Positions 57,901 through 64,000 of a stretch of DNA of 64,000 nucleotides are shown here, in pieces. Origin of the DNA: Serripes groenlandicus. Taxonomy: Eukaryota; Mollusca; Bivalvia; Cardiida; Cardiidae. The stretch spans positions 29,456,674-29,520,673 of the forward strand of contig JASEVX010000010.1 in the NCBI GenBank assembly GCA_031761405.1, in the 5' to 3' direction. The translations under genes and the position numbers were made by a program. The notes under the pieces are model-generated. The model was not told the origin of the DNA, did no database searches, and saw nothing but the letters and a program-made list of their open reading frames with translations. Positions within the stretch are counted from its first letter, which is position 1; each line of letters opens with the position of its first letter.

Positions 57901-59450
57901 TTATTAATATATTTAACCTTTATGGGGTTCAAGGATTTGCAACAATGATGGAGCCACTTGTGCAGACAGGGTTATTATTGAATATATGGACAGTGAAGCA
58001 TAGTGACACGAGAACCCTCGCTGCTCTTATAACATATAGTAGAGCCAAAGATGTAACTTTGGAAAATACATTAGAAGTGAAGCCGACTGGTGTGACGTCC
58101 ATGCAATTCTATGTTCCCAAATGGGAGACAACACCTTGCCTTACGAAGTTCATATATGGATGTTTTATTTTTAAGGGCCGTTTTCTTGTAGCTTGCATGA
58201 CGTTTGAAGTAGAAAGAGAAAACCTTATGTCTTTTATTGTTCTAAAGAAATCAAAAACAGACAGGCACATTGTTAATGGACGTGAACAAACCCTGGTGTC
58301 ATCTGTTGAGGACAAGTTTGTTGTTTGTCTACCAGCTAATTGTTTGCCTAAAAACTCTTCAGTGAAACTAAAGGTGAACAAACAACATTATTCTACCTTC
58401 TGAACTACTACATATTGTGTCATATCAAGAGTCTGTTAGTCTGTACAGTAAAACTATTTAAATAAAGGTCATTATATTACATTTTCAATTCAAATTTAGA
58501 TTTGGACGAGTGGTTTACTATTTCTGCCATGTTCGCCAAATGAAATCACAAACAGCGTAGTATACTGAATAACGTCAACAATGGAGAACAAGTTAGACTC
58601 CGCAGTTAGCAAATCTCAAGACTAAGATCTCGTGTATGTGCTTGGTAGCAATATCATACGAAATCACAAAAAGAGCAGAGTATACCGAATAACGTAAAGA
58701 AAGAAAACAATGCAAGACGACACAGTTAGCAAATCTTAATACTGTTATCTCGTGTCTGCTCTTTGTAACATTATCTAAAGGAATCACAAAACGTTCCGGG
58801 TATACCGAATAACGTCAACAAAGAAATGCATTCAAGTCGACACAGTTACCAAATCTCAAAACTGTAAGCTTGTGCATGTGCTTGGTAACCTTATCATAAG
58901 TCGAATTTTTTTTTTGACGCACAACATTTACTCTTTTACATAATATGCTTGAAACTTTTAGGGTCAGGTTCTCCCTATATCCAATAATACTATTTATATA
59001 TGTATCTTATCGTTAACGTAGATATGTACCTGATCATATCTTTAGTCAATTATTCTTTAAAACTTTATTTTAGCATGAAGCTTTATGTTATAGGTTCACC
59101 CTACGGATGGATTCAACAATACTTTAAACACTTCCAGTTTTTGTGAAATTCTAACAGAACATATCTTACTAGAACAACTTTATGCTCTCAAACTTCCTTG
59201 TTCGACGCAAAGAAGTACACACGAAGGGGTTACATCATCAGTTTACAACTCACAAGATGGAGGAATGACTTGGGTAGAAGTTCTTTCAGAGGTAGTAGAT
59301 ACAGGAGATGCCGTAAAAGTACTGGATAAATCCATCTACAACGGGACGTATGTAATAAGAATAACCCAGATTCTCGCTTCCCGCGACTTTACTCATGAAC
59401 CGCTATCATTACGTATACAAAAATATGCACCATATGCAGAAAAACGTTGA
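48993..59450 (+). CDS. Ankyrin-repeat protein gene, ZU5-like C-terminal region (8 exon model)
   Basis: Predicted exons: 49062-49187 (coding part), 50472-50570, 50751-50849, 53904-54005, 54845-54918, 56108-56465, 57966-58373 (start uncertain), 59093-59450. The product starts with about four ankyrin repeats (a protein-interaction fold) and continues into a beta-rich region with ZU5-like phrases. ANK plus ZU5/UPA is the layout of ankyrins and, with death domains, of UNC5/PIDD-type scaffolds, so a cytoplasmic adaptor is the likely role. All borders are GT..AG and phases agree except at exon 7. The last exon ends at TGA 59450; no AATAAA was seen soon after it. A possible 5' UTR acceptor is TTTTCGCAG at 48992. 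Introns hold SINEs, MITE debris and a 119-bp tandem repeat. Confidence 0.65.
49062..49187 (+). CDS. Exon 1: start and first ankyrin helices
   Basis: ATG at 49062 with good context (ACAAGATGA). 42 codons, including 'ILDAARCCKKEDIETLLKSR', the helix-turn-helix of a first ankyrin repeat. Donor GCTGAG|GTAAAG ends it in phase 0. An in-frame ATG at 48981 lies before a probable acceptor at 48992 and was not used. Confidence 0.7.
50472..50570 (+). CDS. Exon 2: one 33-aa ankyrin repeat
   Basis: TTTTACAG|AAT...GACAAT|GTAAGT. It reads NGSTAVHFSSKAADLSSLGL and ends LLEHGARTDVFDN, a complete ankyrin unit (TxxHF helix start, LLxxGAxxD turn) in exactly 99 bp, phase 0 on both sides. Too short to show up as a long ORF. 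Confidence 0.85.
50751..50849 (+). CDS. Exon 3: one 33-aa ankyrin repeat
   Basis: TTTTTCAG|AGT...AATAAG|GTATGT, 99 bp, phase 0. Reads SGMAPMHYASGKDYVDTLAL then LIAYKGDVNLRNK; MAPMHYA matches the ankyrin TPLHxA signature. Confidence 0.85.
50850..53903 (+). other. Intron 3 (~3.05 kb), no further exon seen
   Basis: Lies between two phase-0 ankyrin exons. I looked for a further ~99-bp ankyrin exon and found none. AT-rich, no complete element recognised. Confidence 0.5.
53904..54005 (+). CDS. Exon 4: one 34-aa ankyrin repeat
   Basis: TTTTTTATCCAG|AAAACT...GACAAT|GTACGT, 102 bp, phase 0. Reads KTGKTALHYACEFNNSYAMN then FLLCCGADFRLSDN, with the canonical TALHYAC motif. A close duplicate is at 63161-63262. 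Confidence 0.9.
54515..54775 (+). mobile_element. Diverged SINE in intron 4 (shared with 63.73 kb)
   Basis: tRNA-like head around 'GAGTAGAGTTTTCATCTCAG' and 'GGGTCGGTCCCGATCG', tail 'CCGCCGTAATATAATTC' then A/T repeats. The same SINE is at 63735-63990, so insertion preceded the tandem duplication. Confidence 0.5.
54845..54918 (+). CDS. Exon 5: end of ankyrin block and linker
   Basis: TATTTTACAG|ACAGAC...AAAGACAA|GTATGT, 74 bp, phase 0 to 2. Reads TDKCPNIESKQVKDNLDIQQAFKD. An alternative acceptor 4 bp downstream (ACAGACAG) would change the frame; the chosen one keeps phase with both neighbours. Confidence 0.6.
54990..55235. mobile_element. TTAA-type MITE in intron 5
   Basis: 'AACCCTTTCCCGTATATAAC', an expanded 'CTGCTGCAGCAGCAGACGAC', and ends near 'GCAAGTGAGAAATAC'. 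The right end is degraded. Confidence 0.6.
56108..56465 (+). CDS. Exon 6: beta-rich, ZU5-like segment
   Basis: CAATTGCAG|A AAA ATC... to TCCAAGGAG|GTAATT, 358 bp, phase 2 to 0. Reads KIITFGKMVQRMEIHVFSQV onward; residues around 'LEAVSDVYGYVVNQRVTDVT' then VTVPIY resemble the second half of a ZU5 domain ('PVV..GP.G..F..PVTLTVP'). The open frame runs past the donor to 56483, which looks like intron read-through. Confidence 0.65.
56498..56725 (-). mobile_element. tRNA-derived SINE, type 1, in intron 6
   Basis: In reverse: 'CGATGGTGCAGTGGTGAGCC' (A-box), 'GGGTTCGATCCCAGG' (B-box), core 'ATCGGTGTCAGAATAAACGG'. The tail is missing. Confidence 0.8.
57966..58373 (+). CDS. Exon 7: beta-rich segment, second ZU5-like start
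   Basis: The open frame covers 57858-58403. The best phase-0 acceptor is TTGTGCAG|ACAGGG at 57965, but better-looking acceptors at 57883 (TATTTTATAG) and 57933 do not fit the phase, so the 5' end is uncertain. The donor AAACTAAAG|GTGAAC (58373) gives phase 0. The end reads 'VSSVEDKFVVCLPANCLPKN' then SSVKLK, like the opening strand of ZU5 ('v.l.vPpgal....I.l'). Confidence 0.55.
58540..58905 (+). repeat. Three-copy ~119-bp tandem repeat in intron 7
   Basis: Phrases 'GTATACCGAATAACGT', 'CAGTTAGCAAATCT' and 'CTCGTGTATGTGCTTGGTA' recur about every 119-120 bp, three times with moderate divergence. Confidence 0.85.
59093..59450 (+). CDS. Exon 8: last exon of the ankyrin/ZU5-like gene
   Basis: TATGTTATAG|GTT CAC CCT... 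open to TGA at 59448-59450 in the phase given by exon 7. Reads VHPTDGFNNTLNTSSFCEIL onward, with 'VVDTGDAVKVLDKSIYNGTY' then VIRI near the end, a beta-strand-rich stretch. The ATG at 59265 is internal. Confidence 0.55.
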
Positions 59451-59589
59451 CGAAGAATATCCTCTACATATTCCTTCGGCCTATTATAGGGTTAAAATTG
59501 TTTGTTTCTTAATTGTAATTCTAATTCAGACAGTTCCACAAACATGCAATGACTTATAAAATTCGTGAGTGGGATTATTCACGTTTTCC

Positions 59590-59789
59590 TTTCATTTAAT
59601 GGCGTTTATCAGTTTTTCAGTTATATCACGGCGTATCCTGTGTAATTTCCTAAAACCACCGGCATAATTTATCTTGACAGCGGTTCAACAGTCGTAATTT
59701 ATATCCCCGCAACCCTGAAAGCCATTGCTACCATTTTGAAAGTTTTGATATGACCCGACTAGATATTGAACCTTAATCTCCCACGTCAC
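59590..59789 (-). mobile_element. tRNA-derived SINE, type 1
   Basis: In reverse: tail 'GATAAACGCC', core 'GCTGTCAAGATAAATTATGCC', head remnant 'GGTTCAATATCTAG'. It abuts a type 2 SINE. Confidence 0.65.
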
Positions 59790-59960
59790 ACAAGTAGTCC
59801 AGACAGCAGTATTTCCAAGCAACTATCTGATATTCAACATACAATGTTAACCTATTTTTGGAAGAAGAATGGCACTTGCCAAATGTCGCAAAGAATGTTG
59901 GCTGAGTTGGGGTTCAATATTACAGCCCCTGAATCGACAGATTGCCTTGCTATCGGCGCT
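59790..59960 (-). mobile_element. tRNA-derived SINE, type 2, partial
   Basis: In reverse: 'AATATTGAACCCCAACTCAG' (B-box region) and 'CCAACATTC', then 'ATTCTTCTTCC' as in other type 2 copies. The short ORF at 59766-60008 over it is not a gene. Confidence 0.65.
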
Positions 59961-60467
59961 GCGTCGCGAACATGTACGAGCATTATGAGAATCTTGCTTA
60001 TCTGCTAGAGTTATCAATTAGGTTCATACAGATAAATCGTTCTTCTTTTATCAAACTATGTATATGATGATGTTGTTTTGGAATTTAGTAATTGTACAGT
60101 AGTGATTTTAGACACCAATATGAGTTAAAGTGTTGTTGCACCAGAACTAGACACATTTTTATTCACGAGCATCTGGTTGAGTTTTCATGTACCAATCCGA
60201 CTTGTGGAAGGTCGAGTATGATATTAATAATAATAATTCAATTGCTTTACCAAAATATGATTAAGACTCTTGGTACATGAACAGGTGCGAACAGTGAAAA
60301 CTCATTAATGCCTAAGTATCACCAGAGCCTTCATTGACCGTAAATATGAAACGTAGCTCTAGATGTATCTTTTAACAACAGTATGCACGTGTAACATATA
60401 CAAGTATTACACCCTTTAAGAAATACCGGGAATTTAAACCATGTCTTATCCCTTTTCGATTTGCAGC

Positions 60468-60927
60468 TATATTGTTACGGAAAGCACACAGAAACAGACA
60501 GAACACATTTCTTCCTGGATAAAACACTTTCTTAAGTGGCTATATTCCATGGTAATCAAACGAAAGAAACATTGTTCATTTATGGCCATGACAAAACCAG
60601 TTAGGGAAGATAAATTTAAGATATTAGTGCTTCTTACAGATGAAAAGACCAGTGAAAGTTGTTTAGACAAATGGAAAAACGTTAATTACATTACGCAAAT
60701 GTCACAAGTGAAGTCCGGATATTTGTGCAGGCCTGGTCAAGTGTTTACGGTCGAGGTTGACAAGGGTTCTAATTCGGTGTCTGGAAGTTCATCATTGGAA
60801 CTTCGTTATCAGTCAGGAAGAGAGAGCCACCAGGAGTTTATCATCAACGGCAAAGAAAACGATCTAGCGGTGGTGTATATTAGTAAACGTGAAACGGGGA
60901 AGTCACACATGGGAAACATGGCAAGGT
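60468..60927 (+). CDS. Exon of ZU5/UPA-like protein (3' part or sister gene)
   Basis: Acceptor TTCGATTTGCAG|CTATATTG and donor ATGGCAAG|GTAAGT bound an open frame in phase 2. It reads 'KFKILVLLTDEKTSESCLDK'..., 'YLCRPGQVFTVEVDKGSN', 'SHQEFIINGKENDLAVVYIS'. The pattern 'IxNGxExxL/V' parallels 'HIVNGREQTLVSS' in exon 7, suggesting related modules. Either this is a 3' extension of the ankyrin gene (bypassing the 59450 stop) or a remnant of a neighbouring copy. A mutated paralogue lies at 6.4-6.9 kb. Confidence 0.6.
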
Positions 60928-60949
60928 AAGTAAATTTTGATTTAATTAG

Positions 60950-61230
60950 TATATTTCCAAGTTATTACATTTCTAGTGAAGTAAGTATATTTCGGGTAAA
61001 GTAAAAATATTTCGGCTAAAATTAGTAGATTTTGGCTAAAGTTAGTAGATTTTCAATACTGTTGGTCAATTTCCAGTACAGTTAGCAGATTTCCTGTAAA
61101 GTTGGCAGATTTCCAGTAACGGTAGTATATTTCCAGTAATGAAATTAAGTTTTCAGTCAAGTAAGTAGATTTTCCGTACAGTTAGTAGTTTTTAAGTCAA
61201 ATAAGTAGATTTTCCGTAAATAAGGTATTT
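60950..61230 (+). repeat. Degenerate ~20-bp minisatellite in intron
   Basis: Around ten units of the type 'AGTTAGTAGATTTTCCGTAA'. Homologous to 6880-7160. Confidence 0.75.
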
Positions 61231-61758
61231 GATAAGAGCTGCCTGTCGTATGCTACATGATTAAAATAAAACCTGATGTCAGTTATTTCTTGAAAGCGTT
61301 TGTAACTAGATTGGGATCGGAGAATACTGGTTTTCAAATTACAAACGTTTCTTGAAATCGTTTACGACTAATAAACGAACAGTGCATAGCCATATAAGAT
61401 TATGGTGATGCGCTTGCTGATATTTATCTACACTGAACACATTTTTTTTTGTAGAGTTCCGCTCATTTCTAAAGTCAGATGCAGGATGGGTAATCATCAT
61501 CTTCTCAGAAAGAGCGAAAGGAATTTCCATTCTGTTAGGTACATAGAATGGCAATGTACCTAGGTTGTACCAGAAATCACATTCAGTACTAATAACATGA
61601 CGGTTGACAGTGAAATCTCTGGCTTTGTGAAAACACAATTTAATGTTAGTTGTCATTGTGTGTCTATGAAGCAAAACACTATTTCGAATGAGGCTGCAAA
61701 TATGTTTCCTTTTTTATCGACTGATGTTGTTGCACTTAGGTTTGTTTTTATATTACAG

Positions 61759-61838
61759 AGGTATCCTGACACAAATCAACGTTGATCTGGTCAAGGAGAT
61801 TTCCGATGCAAATACAGTTGTCGCACATAAGTTTCATG
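61759..61838 (+). CDS. Short helical exon following the UPA-like exon
   Basis: TATATTACAG|A GGT ATC... to TTTCAT G|GTAATG, 80 bp, phase 2 to 1. It continues the previous exon across the junction as ...MAR-GILTQINVDLVKEISDANT. Amphipathic and short; it could begin a death-fold domain (as in ZU5-UPA-death proteins), but that is only a guess. The following exon was not found in this copy. Confidence 0.55.
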
Positions 61839-62930
61839 GTAATGTATTTGTATCTTATTACTGGCATTTAAAACTCAATTGTACATCGATTCTGTAGCAA
61901 GTTCTTTCTTATCTTTATCAAGCTCGATGTCTGATTTTGAATACTAGTTATCAACGAGTCCTGGTTCCGAGTAAGTGCGAATACCTTAAACAGTTTACCG
62001 CTATCACTGAAAATCATAATTCAAGTTATTTGGGTTACACCAATGGCGTGCTTCCTCTAAGGCACAGCCACTTTCACTTGCATTTCTCACAGTTTTAGCA
62101 TTCTCCATTTCTAAAAATACTATTAAAGTATTCATTCGGCTGCATGAACAATCATATGTTTGACATTTAATGCCCTAATATGACGAACGTCAATTGCGGG
62201 GAAACTCGATTTACGTCCCAAAAAGCATCAGTCGTATATCACAATTAGCATGTATTTCGTGAATGTGAATTTAAAACAAATATTCTTTTAATAAATTCAA
62301 CTAAATGGAGATTGTTCAATTATTTGACCCAATTAGCGAGTTGAAATTTCGGTGGTTTTATTGGACATATTCGCTACAAAGCCGATGGTTATTTCAAAAG
62401 ATACAAGTTCAACACTTTCGAAATTTACCTTTCATGATCTGGTAAGTTGTTTTCTATACTTTCGTCATTTTATGTGTTTTAGTTTGCATCTATTTGGTAG
62501 CGACGTATCGGCGTTAAACGGAAGCAATATACTAAATTACAAGTTTTCAAAACAGGTCTGTTTTTCAAGAATTTCCAAGTCCAACAAGGGGCATAACTGA
62601 ATAATTATTTAAGCCAGACTTATTTGACTTGGTATAAACATGCGTATTCTTTCTAGGAAGGAACATGCGTACCAAGTTTCATTTGACTATGTGTAACTGT
62701 CTATGAGTTATGAGGTATGGTTAAAGTTGGCTGTGGAAGACGACGGTGACGACGCCACGGGTATCACAAAAGCACGACTACTATTGTTCTTAGAAAAAAC
62801 AGACGAGCTAAAATTTGACTCGCATACTTCAACAATACAGTCTTTTTCGGTGTAATTTCGATCATCGAATATGCACTTGCTGTGATGATCTGTCATTCTC
62901 TTTCACATGCGGCATATTTTTTAGATACAC
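61839..62930. other. Non-coding or unresolved 3' region
   Basis: 61.9-62.0 kb still aligns to 11.40-11.51 kb. Beyond that no exon, poly(A) signal or element is clear. Confidence 0.35.
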
Positions 62931-63160
62931 AATGACCGTATCCGACGTCCACTATAACATTTCAAATAGCTTTACTATATAGACGCTTTTAACATTAATT
63001 TGTCTAATGTCTATATTCTCACAAACATATACTTATATCCCTAATGAATGATATATTGTTAATCGGTACATGCTTACCATGCCAAGATATACATGTAACA
63101 CGACCACGATTCATCTGAAACATATCGAACGACGTATATCTGCTTTATTTTTTAATTCAG

Positions 63161-63262
63161 AACACTGGGAAGACTGCTCTACAGTATGCATGTGAATTCA
63201 ACAGTATATATGCGATGAATTTTCTGCTTTGCTGCGGTGCCGATTGTAGACTATCAGACAAT
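63161..63262 (+). CDS. Ankyrin exon of a second gene copy (partial)
   Basis: TTTTTTAATTCAG|AACACT...GACAAT|GTGCGT, 102 bp, phase 0: NTGKTALQYACEFNSIYAMN then FLLCCGADCRLSDN. Differs from exon 4 at a few residues, notably H to Q in TALHYA. The frame is intact, so it may be functional. Its partners lie outside the window, or it is an isolated duplicated exon of the same gene. Confidence 0.7.
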
Positions 63263-63734
63263 GTGCGTTGTTACTGGTTCCAAAACTATATCCTTTTCAT
63301 TACATAATATAAGACAAAACTTTTCCCCGATGAAGTATCATTGTAAACGGGATATCTTTTGTATCTAATTTGTTTATTTAAAAAAAAATGTTGTTTGCAT
63401 CTGGAAGAGTCTACCACTTCGTTAAATGTGTATTTGAGCGGTGACTATAAGAACCAACATTAGCGTAATAACTACACGCTTAGAACAAAAATGCATGCCT
63501 GTGCATTCATGTTAATGATCCAAATGGAAACTGCTTTACATACGTTTCTTTAAACATGTTATGACTTATTGATGATCTTACTACATGGTTGATCTGGATC
63601 TGCATGGATCGCAAATGTCTAACTATTATTTTCGCAGGCCGCCGCAGATTTATACCGATTGCAGTTGTGATAATATGATTAGAGGTCAATGGTCACTTTT
63701 GATGATTGAATACCTAATTTAAAATCTCTACCGA

Positions 63735-63990
63735 TTTCGTAGAACACGGAGCAGAGCTTCCATCTCATGGCAAAACACCAAGGGTCGGTCCCAGGTCTAA
63801 GACCGATCGGTTTATACAATAAAACTAATATCATAATAACAATGGCTTTCTTCCTTAAAATGCTCGAGGTTACGGGTATAGCACTTTAAATGATGCCTTT
63901 GTATCATGGTTACTATCTCCTTAGCGACAAGTGTTCGTAAAAGCTGCCGTAATAGTATCGAAAGTAGTGTAAAACAAATAAATAAATAAA
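63735..63990 (+). mobile_element. Diverged SINE, duplicate of the 54.5 kb copy
   Basis: 'GGAGCAGAGCTTCCATCTCA', 'GGGTCGGTCCCAGG', tail 'GCTGCCGTAATAGTATC' then AAAT repeats. Carried here by the tandem duplication, not an independent insertion. Confidence 0.5.
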
Positions 63991-64000
63991 TACAAATAAG

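Larger units (their letters stand above)
62931..64000 (+). repeat. Tandem duplicate of 53.65-54.78 kb, cut by window end
   Basis: Shares with 53.65-54.78 kb the pre-exon sequence ('CTATATTCTCACAAACATATAC', 'CATGCTTACCATGCCAA'), the ankyrin exon, the downstream intron and the intronic SINE, at an offset of about 9.2 kb. It shows a second ankyrin-family copy downstream. Confidence 0.9.

Overview
The window is eukaryotic and AT-rich. Its introns have GT..AG borders, its genes are sparse, and transposable-element debris is dense. The tRNA-headed SINEs share a 3' tail close to 'TTGAAAGCGGCGTTAAACACC', followed by short AATC-type repeats. Together with the LINE, MITE and integrase-type elements this suggests a lophotrochozoan, most likely a bivalve mollusc; that is inference, and no species is claimed.

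Main gene content: (1) An exon array on the + strand at 49.0-59.45 kb encodes an ankyrin-repeat protein in which single exons match single repeats (33, 33 and 34 aa, all phase 0). It continues into a beta-rich region that looks ZU5-like. A further exon pair at 60.47-61.84 kb is either its 3' end or part of a sister gene. An ankyrin exon recurs at 63.16 kb inside a tandem duplicate that runs off the window end. A decayed copy of the 60.3-61.9 kb part lies 54 kb away, at 6.15-11.5 kb. (2) A signal-peptide first exon with a PAN/Apple-like cysteine pattern lies on the - strand at 32.17-32.50 kb. No other host gene is convincing.

Mobile elements, left to right. 0-5 kb holds three copies of a ~210-240 bp MITE with long terminal inverted repeats, one with a nearly empty paralogous site in the same window. 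7.405-11.236 kb is a 5'-truncated, mutated LINE (ORF1, endonuclease, reverse transcriptase, C-terminal Cys/His motif) sitting inside the pseudogene, with a 7-bp target duplication. 18.4-20.0 kb is a ~1.6 kb block repeated at 41.2-42.7 kb. 21.8-23.5 kb is a degenerate minisatellite. 28.84-30.63 kb is a TIR-bounded, internally deleted cut-and-paste element carrying the remains of a retroviral-type integrase, a Thr/Pro-rich repetitive linker and a Cys-rich tail, with a near-perfect 65-bp-arm palindrome inside the coding remnant. 40.9-46.9 kb is a swarm of palindromic MITEs flanked by TTAA (piggyBac-like ends), with about 15 more copies elsewhere. At least 15 tRNA-derived SINE copies of two types are scattered throughout.

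The most useful feature for a reader is that the window contains its own controls: paralogous blocks give empty sites, date insertions relative to duplications, and show which copy of the ankyrin-family locus has decayed.
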